Source: Spodoptera frugiperda
Lineage: Eukaryota; Arthropoda; Insecta; Lepidoptera; Noctuidae
Direction of reading: 5' to 3'
Length of the DNA: 64,000 nt
NCBI RefSeq assembly: GCF_023101765.2
Contig: NC_064230.1
Coordinates: forward strand, 2,232,001 to 2,296,000
This document shows, in pieces, positions 1-9,956 of the stretch. Numbering within the stretch: the stretch's first letter is position 1; each line of letters opens with the position of its first letter. The translations under genes and the position numbers were made by a program. The notes beneath the pieces were generated by a model. That model searched no databases, was not told where the DNA came from, and worked only from the letters and a program-made list of their open reading frames with translations.

Positions 1-345
1 TGAGGCTGCACTTGCACTTTACATTGGCGCAAGCAAATAAAACCGTTGGACATCTCGAACCCCTACTGTATAGAGCAATAGTTATTAAATAAATAGAAAA
101 AAAAAATGTAAGCGACATGTTCTTAATCCTTCTGTACTTATATTACCTTCTATACTGAAATTGACTCACTATTGGTCAAATACTCAAACGTCACTCAATT
201 TTAAGACGCGCTCAAGAATAGTTCTGTCCCTATTATTTTTTTACAAAATTATAGATATAGCACGATATTTAAGTACAACTTAAAATAGAGTAGCATTTCA
301 GTATTCGGGCGTATGTATGCCAAGCCAACGAACTTATTTTCTAAA

Positions 346-624
346 AAATACATACATATCGTCACGCCTTTAATGCAGAGGTGCACATTATGGCATGAAA
401 TGCCACTGTGTACACCCACTTTTCACAATTAATGTTGTAAGTCCCATGTAATAGGTGGTGAGCCTATTGCCATATACCGGGCACATTTCCAGACTCCGTG
501 CTACCATTGAGAAATTTTCGAAAAACCGAAAAAAGCCCAATAGCAGTTCGCCCGACCCGGGAATCGAACCCGAGACCTCTTATCCGGCAGTCGCACTTGC
601 AACCACTCGGCCAACGAGGCAGTC
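346..624 (-). repeat. tRNA-headed SINE, family C
   Basis: Read on the minus strand it begins CTGCCTCGTTGGCCGAGTGG with a tRNA-like head containing a pol III B box (GGGTTCGATTCCCGGG), continues through a body with CTTTTTTCGGTTTTTCG, and ends GGCGTGAC plus an ATGT-type tail. This defines family C below. It resembles published noctuid tRNA-derived SINEs; the exact name is not assigned. Confidence 0.85.
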
Positions 625-699
625 TAAAAAAAATAACAAATTAAAAAAAACTCACCCGTCCAGTAAAATACGGAGTAGAGGAGTGGAATTGCGCGCAGT

Positions 700-1400
700 C
701 AGCTCTTAGTGCGGGCGAGGACGGGGTCGTGGAGGGGGAAGATGGTTCCACGGCTGGGGATGACGACATCGTGGGATTGGGGTCAAATTATAATGGTTAT
801 CATGTCGATTGGGGTCACAACCAACGCTATAGCATCGACATAGGTAAGAATGGGGAGATTTCCAAAGCCTGCGAAGCGTTTGGGGTCCAAAATTATACCC
901 GCGAAGTAAACGGGGTCAAAATTTTGAAGAAGTTTACGGGGTCAAACTTATCCCAATCGTTGGTAATTTTATTATATTAATTAATTAAAAAATTGTTGCT
1001 ATTGAATTATTGCTTCGTTGCTATTAAAAAAATAATTTGTTTTTAAGTAATATTTCGTTGTTATTCTTATTTTATATTCAATTGGAGATAAAAACTATCA
1101 TAGTAAAATATAAATTCTATTTTATTTTAATTACACTTATTATTATTTTATATTATTATTCTAATTAAATATATTTTATTTCATTCGTTTTATTTATTAA
1201 TTTATTTAACACTTAAACTGGAATGGACAAAGGAATAGGGGATTAAAATAACTATGTATTATTATAATTTACTTTTATATAAAATAATTTATTTTATTTA
1301 TTTGGAAGATTATTGTATGTATTTGGAATGGAATAGGAAGTATAGGTAGGAAATAGAAAATAGGATTATCCTGTAACAAAAACAATTATGATTAGTTTAA
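700..1400. other. no gene seen; GC-rich patch then AT-rich sequence
   Basis: 700-970 is unusually GC-rich and repeats a GGGGTCAAA-like word about six times; an 83-codon frame through it matches nothing I know. 970-1400 is low-complexity AT-rich sequence. Confidence 0.4.
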
Positions 1401-1401
1401 A

Positions 1402-1580
1402 TCACTACATAGTATAAAATAAAGTCGCTTTCTCTGTCCCTTTGTATGTTTAAATCTTTAAAACTACGCTACGGATTTTGATGCGGTTTTTGTAATAGAT
1501 AGAGCGATTCAAGAGGAAGGTTTATATGTGTAATACATGCATAATGTATTATATTGCATCCATGCGAAGGTCAGTCTTCA
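1402..1580 (+). mobile_element. Helitron-like element, family E (3' end lost)
   Basis: It begins TCACTACATAGTATAAAA after an A, as at 16123 and 36651, and is alignable for about 170 bp. A fragment of another Helitron-like family (CTAGCTACTTCCGCGCG) follows at 1593. Confidence 0.55.
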
Positions 1581-1741
1581 AATATGTCGAACTAGCTACT
1601 TCCGCGCGAATTCACCCGCGTACAAACTTTTTTTCGCTTTCAAAAAGTCAAAATTCAAAGCTTTTATTTAAATGAATCCTAAATTAGGCACTTTTGAAAC
1701 GTCAAATTGTTTTTTTTTGTGGGGTCTGTCGTACGTACGTC

Positions 1742-1926
1742 CCCCCATTAGGATTTTCTCCTGAATCGTGTGTGCGTTTACAAACATACAAGTTCACATA
1801 CACATAACACCCAGACCCGGAACAACAATTTGTGGATCGCACAAAGAGTTGCTCCGTGCGGGAATCGAACCCGCTACCCGTTGCGCGGCAGCCAGTTGCC
1901 CAGCCACCGCACCAACCGTGCAGTCA
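1742..1926 (-). repeat. tRNA-headed SINE, family D
   Basis: The minus-strand head GACTGCACGGTTGGTGCGG with B box GGGTTCGATTCCCGCACGG is followed by a short body ending in ATTTTC/GGGG. It resembles Helicoverpa HaSE-type SINEs; subfamily not assigned. This is the definition of family D here. Confidence 0.8.
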
Positions 1927-2207
1927 AATCTCGCACTTCAGTAGTAAAACTGAGGTGCGAGGCTTGTTTTTTTTACATGATGTTTTTGATGGTATAAATA
2001 ATGCGTAATCGTAAATAGTAACTATCTAAAATTAAATACAGAGGAAGGAAGGAAATATATAATTTTATCGTATGAAACTGATTCGGAAAAAATATTTTTT
2101 CCTACCCGTTTTCCTCATATATAAATAAATATCTATGTATATCATTATACTCATTTAACTACACCGTGGTTTAACTCGAAAACGACTGTATCATATTTCA
2201 TCTATAA

Positions 2208-2412
2208 TCTATAATATAAAAATAAGTCGGGTTTTCCTTCCTGACGCTATAACTCCAGAACGCACGAACTGATTTCCACGGTTTTGCATTCGTTGGAAAG
2301 GTCTCGGGTTCCGTGAGGTTTATAGCAAAGAAAATTCAGGAAAAAATTAAGAGAAAAGCAGGAAAACAGGGAAAATCATTGGTGGCGAAACGGAGTTCGC
2401 CGAGTTTGCTAG
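2208..2412 (+). mobile_element. non-autonomous Helitron-like element, family H1
   Basis: It starts TCTATAATATAAAA after an A, and ends GTTTGCTAG before a T. A 6-bp hairpin (GGCGAA/TTCGCC) lies about 10 nt before the CTAG end. These are textbook Helitron termini (5' TC, 3' hairpin and CTRR, AT target). Confidence 0.75.
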
Positions 2413-2482
2413 TGATACATATTTAGTTGATATTCATACAGCTAATAAAGATTCTTTAGTCTGTCAGTTACGTTTTAGTTTT

Positions 2483-2775
2483 AAGTGTGGGAGAGCCATG
2501 CTTCCGCACGAACGGGCCGGCTCGACCGGAGTGAAACCACGGCCGAACTGAAAATTAAAGTGAAACAACGCTTGCGTTGTGTGAGTGAGTTTACCAGAGG
2601 CCCAATTAAGCCCCTTCGCAATCTTCCCAATTTGCAATTCCCCGACAACCCTTAAATTCCTAGCCCCCAAAAGCAACGCCGGCAACGCAATTGTAACGCC
2701 TCTGGTATTTTTTGGTGTCTATGGATGGCGGCGTTGCTTACCATCAGGTGATCCGTCAGCTTGGTTACCGGCTTA
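2483..2775 (+). repeat. SINE-like family B, interrupted copy (continues 3304-3319)
   Basis: About 300-bp repeat beginning GTGTGGGAGAGCCATGC and ending ACCGGCTTATACCATAAAAA with an A-rich tail. This copy is split by the TIR element at 2776-3303. Family B is the most frequent repeat in the window. Confidence 0.85.
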
Positions 2776-3303
2776 GGCCGGGACTCCACCAAAGCGGAGA
2801 CGAGACGAGCGGAGAGGAGATGTTTTTTAAACAACCAATAGAATTGAGTTATTGACACGTCTCCTCTCCGCTCAGCTTCAGTGGAGATCGCTGTGCGGAG
2901 ATGTGTAATATTTGTATGTCGCGATGGAAGCGGAGATGTGAGCTGTGCGCGGACGACGCGCAGTGGAGACGAGAGATGTGAGCGGCGTGCAGTGAGCGAT
3001 GTCACCCTCCCCCCTCTCGCCCGCTAGCAACCCGCAGAACCCCGCGCGCGTGTCAGAATGCGTACTGAGCACTCAACGCCCCGCACCCGAGCTGAAAAAC
3101 ATCTCTTCTCGCACAGCACACAGCACACCGCACACATCTCCGCTTTGGTGGAGTCCCGCGAGCTGAAAAACATCTCTTCTCGCACAGCACACAGCACACC
3201 GCACACATCTCCGCTTTGGTGGAGTCCCGCGAGCTGAAAAACATCTCTTCTCGCACAGCACACAGCACACCGCACACATCTCTGCTTTGGTGGAGTCCCG
3301 GCC
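2776..3303. mobile_element. PIF/Harbinger-like MITE, 528 bp, TTA target duplication
   Basis: Perfect-looking 16-nt ends GGCCGGGACTCCACCA and its complement, with TTA directly repeated at 2773-2775 and 3304-3306, interrupting the SINE tail ACCGGCTTATACC. A 3-bp TTA duplication points to the PIF/Harbinger superfamily. It contains three 71-bp tandem units. There is no transposase frame. Confidence 0.8.
3089..3301. repeat. 71-bp tandem repeat, 3 copies
   Basis: Units begin at GAGCTGAAAAACATCTC (starts near 3089, 3160, 3231). Each unit ends with the terminal CTTTGGTGGAGTCCCG of the host MITE, so the TIR itself is triplicated. Cys-rich reading frames here on the minus strand are by-products. Confidence 0.9.
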
Positions 3304-3578
3304 TTATACCATAAAAAAATATATACGTACTAGTCGGTTACATCAGACGAAATTTTGTCTACACAACTCAATTAATGTATTTAATTTTATCATAGAAATC
3401 GAAATGATAATATTATTTATCATTCGTAGGTAGTTATATGACATTATAAAATAAAAGATACTCTGTTATATTATTATCAATTATTAATAAGTCACCTTGA
3501 ACTTGTATCGATTTTTCCTTTTATTTATTTCTAGAAAAGTCTGCTAAGATTATCTATATCTATCTATCTATATAATAT

Positions 3579-3830
3579 ATAAGGTGTTATAAAAGTATCT
3601 GCCACCACGGCTTTAATGGGAGGTAGCGTTGTGTTCGAAGATTACAATAGTGAAGAAATTTCGTACCCCGGACCAGTTAATTCAATTTGAGAACATAAAG
3701 AAGTTAAATAAACATTGACTCTACTCTGCATAAAGTGTTTCACAAATATGCACGATACGTCGCTTCGTCAATAAAAACAATTGCTATCATATAAAAGAGA
3801 TATGTATGAAAGAGATATGTAGCTCTTTCA
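3579..3830 (+). mobile_element. TIR element, family L (one end only)
   Basis: Matches the left half of the complete element at 32279-32726 (AAGGTGTT..AAAAGTATCTGCC). The right TIR is missing. Confidence 0.55.
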
Positions 3831-3913
3831 CAACTCTCTGTAATCTCCACCTACCCAATGGGAGAGAGGTAGAGTTATGTATGTATGTATACCAAAGTCA
3901 AACAAACCTAATT

Positions 3914-4726
3914 CTAATTCTTCAAATTCACCAATCCATCATCAGGTAGATAAGTGACGTTCTTCGACTTGGAAAGCTGATACGCAATATCTTCAGCCGC
4001 CTCAATTCTTCTCAATTCTACCAGGCCTTCTCCAGCCTTCCCAAAGGCCTTTGCAAGAAGCACCGCTTGCTGAGTATCTCCCTCTGCCGAAATCACTGCA
4101 GCCTTTTTCTTCTGTTCAGCTTTTTCCACCATAAACCTCGCTTTCTCAGCTTCCAATTGCGCAATCTGTTTCAATTCAACCGCTTGCAAAAATTCCCTGC
4201 CAAAGGTTATATGTGTAATGGCTATATCATCCAAAATCAGACCAAATTGTCGAGCCCTTTCGGTTAAATTTTCATTGACCTTATGGGAAACCATTTCTCT
4301 TTGAGTTATAAGTTCGCTAGCATCAAATTGGGCTACAACGGCTTTTAGTACTTCTCCTGTGATTGATGGTAGGACTCTGGTATCATAATCTTCGCCCAAA
4401 GTCGTGTAGATCTTTGGTAGCTCATCTGCAACGGGTCTGAAGAGGATTCTTAAGGTTACTTCCACGCGTTGAAGGTCCTTACTGCCGGTTATGGTCGAAA
4501 CGTTACGAGGTTTCGATTTAATATCGAAAATAATTGGTTTTTGTACCCAAGGGATGATGAAATGTGTGCCTTCGCCAATAACTTGTTTGTTTATACCATT
4601 AAATCTATCGAAAATCACCGCTCTCTCTCCACCGTCGACATTGTATAACGCGTTGTTTGCTACTCCACTTGTTATTACAATTCCTGCGCCCAATTGGGCT
4701 AAGCGGCTGAAGAATTTTGATGACAT
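3914..4726 (-). CDS. prohibitin-1-like protein, intronless
   Basis: An uninterrupted 270-codon frame aligns along its whole length with prohibitin 1 (about 272 aa in other animals). Family knowledge: PHB1 forms ring complexes with PHB2 in the inner mitochondrial membrane and supports cristae, m-AAA protease regulation and mitophagy. Seen here: a hydrophobic N-terminal anchor (about residues 8-25), the conserved ALYNVDGG start of the SPFH domain, the GEGTHF and PWVQKPIIFD blocks, ITGSKDLQ, TLRILFRP, GLILDDIAITH, then a charged helix/coiled coil (about 180-225) and the C-terminal EAAEDIAYQLS block. The tail after TYLP is short and unusual (ends VNLKN). The start is the ATG aligned to the family N-terminus. 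Intronless structure and many private substitutions suggest a retrogene-like or tissue-restricted paralogue, but the parental gene is not in view, so this is inference. Confidence 0.93.
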   Translation of the reverse strand: MSSKFFSRLAQLGAGIVITSGVANNALYNVDGGERAVIFDRFNGINKQVIGEGTHFIIPWVQKPIIFDIKSKPRNVSTITGSKDLQRVEVTLRILFRPVADELPKIYTTLGEDYDTRVLPSITGEVLKAVVAQFDASELITQREMVSHKVNENLTERARQFGLILDDIAITHITFGREFLQAVELKQIAQLEAEKARFMVEKAEQKKKAAVISAEGDTQQAVLLAKAFGKAGEGLVELRRIEAAEDIAYQLSKSKNVTYLPDDGLVNLKN

Positions 4727-5097
4727 GGCGTTATTTTCAAATCGCTATTCAATTTCCAATACAAAAGGTTCAAAATCGCCCAAATTTTCTTTCTAGAACC
4801 ACAGCTTTTGAGTCAATAGAAGTCCTGTATCAAATCACTTTCACAAAGATTTTAAAATTTCTTCAGAGAATCTGAATTCAGGGTCTTATTTAGCAGCTTT
4901 TCGTTTGAAACAGCTAATGATAAACAATGCTTGGTAAAAAGTTCAAGGTTTCACACCAGTTTTCAGCTAGAAAAACGTCTTATGTCAAGGTTACTTTCAT
5001 TAAACCTACGTATATACAGGGTATAAGCGGAACGCTCCCGAAAAACGCTACGAATATATAAGTTTTTAAACTGACATGGGCACTTTTAATATAATTA

Positions 5098-5265
5098 GAA
5101 TTGTGCCCAGTATATGGCAATAGGCTCACCCCCTATTACATGGGACTTATAACACAAATGATAAAAGTGAGTGTACATTGTATAGCGGCATTACGTGCCG
5201 TAATATATACCACTACTGCTGCCCTACCCCTTCGAGAATAAAAGCTATTCCCGAAGCTGCTATTT
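5098..5265 (+). repeat. SINE family C, 3' half
   Basis: TGTGCCCAGTATATGGCAATAG through GTACATTGTATAGCGGCATT; the head is missing. Confidence 0.6.
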
Positions 5266-5417
5266 TTTTCTACCATCACCCATTTTCGGCGTTTGAGAGC
5301 GTTCCGTTTACACCCTAAGTACAATAATTATGTCTTAAGACGCTAACACACTGCTCTTTGTCACTTATAAGGACCCACTTTCTACCCACGAAACACCAAA
5401 AAAAATTTCACTAAGAT

Positions 5418-5440
5418 CACACACACACACACACACACAC
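5418..5440. repeat. (CA)n microsatellite
   Basis: Pure CA dinucleotide run of about 23 nt. Confidence 0.95.
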
Positions 5441-5469
5441 TACACTTTTTACAATTTTTCACAGATACT

Positions 5470-5560
5470 TTAACACATTGAACGCCGTGGTGGTCACCGG
5501 TGACCGACGTTAGCGGAGGATTTGCCTTCAACAGTTTTCTATTGGCAGTCAAAGACTTTA
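5470..5560. mobile_element. 91-bp TTAA MITE, family J
   Basis: TTAA then CACATTGAACGCCG, a central palindrome GGTCACCGGTGACC, and an end CAGTCAAAGAC followed by TTTA (TTAA elsewhere). One of five near-identical copies (also 21832, 25775, 54619, 58296). The TTAA flanks suggest a piggyBac-type target. Confidence 0.75.
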
Positions 5561-5943
5561 CTAAACTGTCCATAGGAAAATCTTCCACGGTTGCCTGTTA
5601 ACTGAATGCCTGTAAAACACTGGTTCAATTCAAGGTTCTTCAATTAACGACCTAGTGATACATCATATATGACACATTTGCTTATATAGTTTAGGAGGTC
5701 GTGAGTTATGAATTATTGTCATCTCATAATATCATGTCAGTTTTTTTAATGTGCTCATCGCGTGTGTAAGGTAATTTTTTTTCAGTATGAAGATTGTTAT
5801 TATGTTGGGTTTTAGTGCCTATATTAAGTTTGTGGTTTCTAGTGAAATTGATAACTATATATTTTTTTAACTAATTAATGAGAATGAATAATGACTTCTA
5901 AAATGCTGTTTTTTTTATATTTTTCTCTAAAATAAAAGTAGTA

Positions 5944-6128
5944 GTCTATAATACAAAAATAAGTCGGATGTTCTTTCCTGACGCTATTACTCCAGAACGC
6001 ACGAACCGATTTCCACGGTTTTGCATTCGTTGGGAAGGTAACGGGTTCCGTGATGTTTATAGCAAAGCAAAATTAAAAAAAAACGAGAAAAGAGCAGATG
6101 GCGAAACGGAGTTCGCTGGGTTTGCTAG
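5944..6128 (+). mobile_element. Helitron-like element, family H1
   Basis: Second copy: TCTATAATACAAAAATAAG to hairpin GGCGAA/TTCGC and GTTTGCTAG before T. A third, 5'-truncated copy follows at 6207-6295 in the same orientation. Confidence 0.7.
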
Positions 6129-6206
6129 TGTAGTATAAAAAACATGATAAAAATTCGAAACTTAATTTTTATTCTTTCTTTCTCAAATATGTGGTATATT
6201 GCTCCG

Positions 6207-6295
6207 GGATGTTTATAGCAAAGAAAAAATCACGAGAAAAGCAAGAAAACAGGGAAAATCATTGGTGGCGAAACGGAGTTCGCCGGGTTTGCTAG
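6207..6295 (+). mobile_element. Helitron-like family H1, 3' end
   Basis: Contains the 3' hairpin GGCGAAACGGAGTTCGCC and terminal GCTAG; the 5' part is absent. Confidence 0.65.
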
Positions 6296-6299
6296 TAAT

Positions 6300-6900
6300 T
6301 TCTAAATAAAAAGTTACTACTTACTACATAAGCAACCTGCCAATAAAAGTCCCGGCAAAATCGGTCTATCCATTTCAGAGATTAGCCGAAGCAAACAGTC
6401 AGACAGACAGTCAAAAAATTTAAAACATGATTTGTGTCTATGTATCGTATGTATATTCATATGCATGTAATAAAAAGCAGTTATTTCAATATTACAAACA
6501 GACATTCCAATTTTATTTGACTAGTCTACATTCTAACTTCTCTGTCTTTATCATAAAGTTAAGGCTCACGGGAATGTGAACGAAGCCGCTTGCAGAAAGT
6601 AGTAAAACATATAACGGTAACCGATGCTACGACAATGCAGCGCAATGGACAAATAGGGCCTCGGTATCAAGCAAGAAAAACTTACCAAATCCACAATATT
6701 AACCCAATCTTAATACTTTAATCGATAAATAAAAAAAGCATAAGGATGTTTTTATGACTCACCCGTGTATAATCGATTAAAATCTATATCATTATCAATG
6801 TGTATGAATAACTGCGATAAGTGGCTAGTTCGTATCGGTTTCAATAAAAATATCCGTTTACACTTTCCGCATTATTTTTCCTGATGTTATCGAAATGTGC
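6300..6900. other. no gene or clear repeat seen
   Basis: AT-rich sequence without a convincing frame. A SINE C tail fragment begins near 6898. Confidence 0.4.
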
Positions 6901-7140
6901 CGTAATGTGCACCTCTGCCTACCCCTTCGGTGATAAAAGGCGTGACGTTGCATCGTTATCAAAAAAGGAAATTTATTGTTTCGTTAGTTACATACATACA
7001 TAACTTCACGCCTGTCTCCCATGGGGGTAGACAGAGACTGTGAAACATTAATTGCTAAGAATCTTACACACCTCATTCGCTTCATCAACAGTCATCAGTC
7101 TTTTCATGCACGCTCATCGGTTAACGGTACTTTTAATTTT
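6898..7140. repeat. SINE tail fragments
   Basis: 6898-6955 is a family C 3' end (GTGCACCTCTGCCTACCCC). 6990-7140 is another short repeat family with tail ACATACATACATAAC and TCACGCCTGTCTCCCAT, also seen at 11215-11360 and 48870-48920. Confidence 0.55.
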
Positions 7141-7359
7141 GCCCTTCTTTAATTTATTGCCAACCTGGTCGCTATATGTCCGCCTAGGGCGCCCTCTAAC
7201 GACGGCCTCATTCATATCCGCCTTGTATATTTCGTTAGTTAATAATGAGTTCATTTACAAACTGCACATATTAGCATGTTCATGTCAAAAACCTCGTTAT
7301 GTTACGATTCTAAAAGATAGTAATGGCAGACACCAACCATCTCTAAATGATCTATTTAA

Positions 7360-7437
7360 TAGTATAAGCCGGTAAACGAGCAAACGAGTCACCTGATGGT
7401 AAGCAATCGCCGCCACCCATATACACCCAAAACAGCA
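7360..7437 (-). repeat. SINE family B, 3' end
   Basis: ATAAGCCGGTAAACGAGC and CACCTGATGGTAAGCAATCG identify the family B 3' end read from the opposite strand. Confidence 0.7.
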
Positions 7438-7667
7438 AAAGATGACAAACAAGAAATGTCGTCGCCTCCTAGACTACGCGTGCAGTTTACGACATCTTCG
7501 TTCGTGACACGTATCTTAAACTAGTCAAAATATTTCCAGTAGGTACTGGATTATTTTTAGCCATAAGTTATTATTAAAACTCAGGAAGAGTTAGTTACTA
7601 TGGTAAAATGGTCGATAGGGGTGATTTCAGCATAGTTAGTTTTGATTAGGGCTAAAATTATGTCACG

Positions 7668-7925
7668 AGAGACACTCCGGGCGTCGGGGATCGCGCGACG
7701 ATCTCCGGCTACCGTAAGTGCGGGTCTGCGGACGGCGAGCAAGGTTAACTCGACACCCGACCAGAACCAGACCCGTGCGTGCGGCTAAAAGAGCCATCAG
7801 ACCACCACAGATGAGGCCCAGTAGGGCTAATGCCTGATCTGGAGCTGCGGACTACCTAGCGTGTTACCGGGGCTATAGCTCGAAAAGCAGGAGTAGGAAC
7901 GGGATGGTTTTTGTTCAGTAAGGGG
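7668..7925 (+). repeat. poly(A)-type SINE, family A
   Basis: Contains the family A core (CCACAGATG.GGCCCAGTAG, CGGACTACCTAGCG, GGTTTTT.GTCAGTAAG). Family A ends in CCCCCCTCAAAAAA; this copy runs directly into a family B piece at 7921. Confidence 0.7.
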
Positions 7926-8056
7926 TAAATTGGTCCTCCGGTAACCTTACTCACACAACGCAAGCGTTGTTTTCCTTCGTTTTTCTGCTCGGCCGTGGTT
8001 TTACTCCGGTCGAGCCGACCCAGCGGTGCCAAAGCATGGCTGTCTCCCACACACAT
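7921..8056 (-). repeat. SINE family B, 5' half
   Basis: CAACGCAAGCGTTG and CCGGTCGAGCC..CAGCGG mark the 5' half of family B read from the opposite strand. Confidence 0.65.
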
Positions 8057-8282
8057 TTAATATATGGAATGTATTCAGAGACCCCCTCGAAACACCAGCT
8101 CAAAGTGTCCACTACAACAACAATATATCTGATAACAGAAAGGCAATTGATTACTATCATGCGACTCTTATTAATTCAACTGATAGGTAGATACTCGTAC
8201 TGTTATCAATATGTATTTGTCAAAGGATTATGGTGATAAGCGAATATCTGTCGTATTTCAAGATATATAGGATTGAACATCT

Positions 8283-8592
8283 GTTTTTTTTAATACATAC
8301 ATACATATAGTCACGCCTTTAATCCCCGAAGGGGTAGGCAGAGGTGCACATTATGGCACGTAATGCCGCTTTACAATGTACACCCACTTTTCACAATTTA
8401 TGTTATAAGTCCCATGTAATAGGTGGTAAACCTATTGCTATATACCGGGCACATTTCCAGACTCCGTGCTACTACTGAGAAATGTTCGAAAAACCGAAAA
8501 AAGCCCAGTAATACTTCGCCCGACCCGGTAATCGAACCCGAGACCCCTTGCTCGGCAGTCGCACTTGCAACCACTCGGCCAACGAAGCAGTC
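8283..8592 (-). repeat. SINE family C, near full length
   Basis: Complete from the ATAC tail and TCACGCCTTTAATCCCCG to the tRNA-like head ending CCAACGAAGCAGTC. Confidence 0.85.
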
Positions 8593-8614
8593 AGTGTTTT
8601 TTTAAATATCTTTT

Positions 8615-8970
8615 TTTTATGGAATAGGTGGCAAACGAGCAGACGAGTCACCTGATGGTAAGCGATCAGCGCCGCCCATGGACACACGCAACACCAGAGG
8701 AGTCACAGGTGCATTGCCGGCCTTTTAAAAAGGAGTATGCTCTTTTCTTCCGGAGCTGCGGACTACCTAGCGGGTTTACCGGGGCTCCGGCTCGAAAAGC
8801 AGGAGAAGGAACGGGGTGGTTTTTAGTCAGTAAGAGTCTGACACTCCCTCTCGCCTCGCCCAAGGCGGGAGAAATCATTGTATGATTTTCCCCACTTTTC
8901 TTGAAGGTTTGAAGGTCGTATCGGTTCGGAAATACCGCCGACGACAGCTCATTCCACAGTTTATCTGACA
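8615..8970 (-). mobile_element. LINE 3' end with SINE A inserted
   Basis: On the minus strand, 8970-8895 encodes a reverse-transcriptase C-terminus (LWNELSSAVFPNRYDLQTFKK). Its 3' UTR and A-rich tail resume at about 8740-8615 (CACCTGATGG/GTGACTCG..CTATTCCATAAAAA). Between them lies a plus-strand SINE A bounded by AAGAAAAG-like repeats. Confidence 0.7.
8746..8893 (+). repeat. SINE family A, inserted in the LINE
   Basis: CGGAGCTGCGGACTACC through CTCCCTCTCGCCTCGCCC, breaking the LINE 3' end described for 8615-8970. Confidence 0.75.
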
Positions 8971-9056
8971 CACATATCTGAGTTTTTATTATCTGAAGAG
9001 GTTTTTGGAGGTTTTGTTAATAATAGTTACAATTTAAGTTATGTAATATGTTGGTG

Positions 9057-9262
9057 TAAAGTACGCGTCCACAGGCCCGCATTGTACGCATCGCACGCAA
9101 CGGATTTTAGTTTGTCTTGTATAGAAACTCATACAACTGCGTCCACTGATCCGCATCGTACGGACCGCATCATCAGCAATGCCTACATGCGATGCGTACT
9201 GATGATGTCATACGGAATGCGTGCGATGCGTACGATGCGGGCCTATGGACGCTTACCTTTAA
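9057..9262. mobile_element. palindromic MITE, family P
   Basis: Ends AAAGTACGCGTCCACAGGCC and GGCCTATGGACGCTTACCTT are inverted repeats, and the interior (CGTACGATGCG) is also partly palindromic. A longer relative lies at 31880-32151. Confidence 0.65.
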
Positions 9263-9385
9263 TGGTGCTTTTCCACAAAAGATGTGCTATGCTACGTTGC
9301 TGTGGATGCGTTTGGCTTCCACCAATCATATTAATTGGTACACATAGCATGGGTGGAAACGGACTCAGCTGAGCTAGATTTTTTA
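9262..9385. mobile_element. MITE family G, partial
   Basis: GCTTTTCCAC and ATGTGCTATGCTACGTTGC match the end of the family G elements at 46802 and 52574. Confidence 0.55.
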
Positions 9386-9387
9386 TA

Positions 9388-9710
9388 TGTACGTAACTTT
9401 TTGACAAGGAACTCGACTAGTTTCAAGCCATGCTAGAGGCTCACATATATGGGCAGCATTCCGCGACAATATCGCTTATAAGAGTTAATATGAGCTATGA
9501 AACTGGTCAAGTTCCTCGTCAAACAGTTACGTGAGTAACCGCCGTACTCAGAGTCATTTAATGGTTACTTAACCCATTCCTTAGCAATTGTTTTCCATAC
9601 AAAGTCGTTACTAAGGAATAGTTTAAGTAATCATTATTCTGAATACAGCGGTAAGCCGATAACATAATAATAAATTTAGTATGTCTCACGAAAGTTATAA
9701 TAAAATTTAA
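9388..9710. mobile_element. foldback element, family F, with nested 113-bp MITE
   Basis: Arms CGTAAC..TTTGACAAGGAACTCGAC and GTTCCTCGTCAAACAGTTAC are inverted. The element is interrupted at 9539-9651 and then resumes with TAAGCCGATAACATAATAA and CTCACGAAAGTTATAATAAA. Confidence 0.65.
9539..9651. mobile_element. 113-bp MITE with TAA target duplication
   Basis: Ends CCGCCGTACTCAGAGTCA and ATTCTGAATACAGCGG are imperfect inverted repeats. TAA is repeated at 9536-9538 and 9652-9654 and the flanks rejoin to an intact family F sequence. Confidence 0.7.
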
Positions 9711-9956
9711 GTAACGATTGTAAACTCGAACCAAAAACGTCTAAATAGGTTACCACTATATGAATCATACAAGATAAAGTCACACAAATAAATGATAAGA
9801 AAGATAGTAAATGTCGCAAGAAATGATCGATCATGCTATTTTCTTTTAAAATAATCGTATGATACAGTAAGGAAAAAGAGAGAAGCCGAACCGATATTTT
9901 AGGGAGGTAAACGAGCAAACGGATCACCTGATGGTAAGCACTCAAATCTTGATATT

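Noticed and set aside
540..624. tRNA-like sequences in SINE C and SINE D heads
   Set aside because: They have a B box but no complete acceptor stem or cloverleaf, and they are attached to SINE bodies with tails.
729..980. 83-codon frame starting MEGEDGSTAGDD
   Set aside because: No recognisable domain, no splice partner and an AT-rich 3' end; kept only as a low-interest sequence oddity.
3024..3279. Cys-rich minus-strand frames with repeated CEKRCFSAR-like motifs
   Set aside because: All three frames of the 71-bp tandem repeat are open because 71 is not a multiple of three; they lie wholly inside a MITE.
7052..7375. 107-codon frame with hydrophobic stretches
   Set aside because: Overlaps repeat tails at both ends and has no supporting splice sites or family resemblance.
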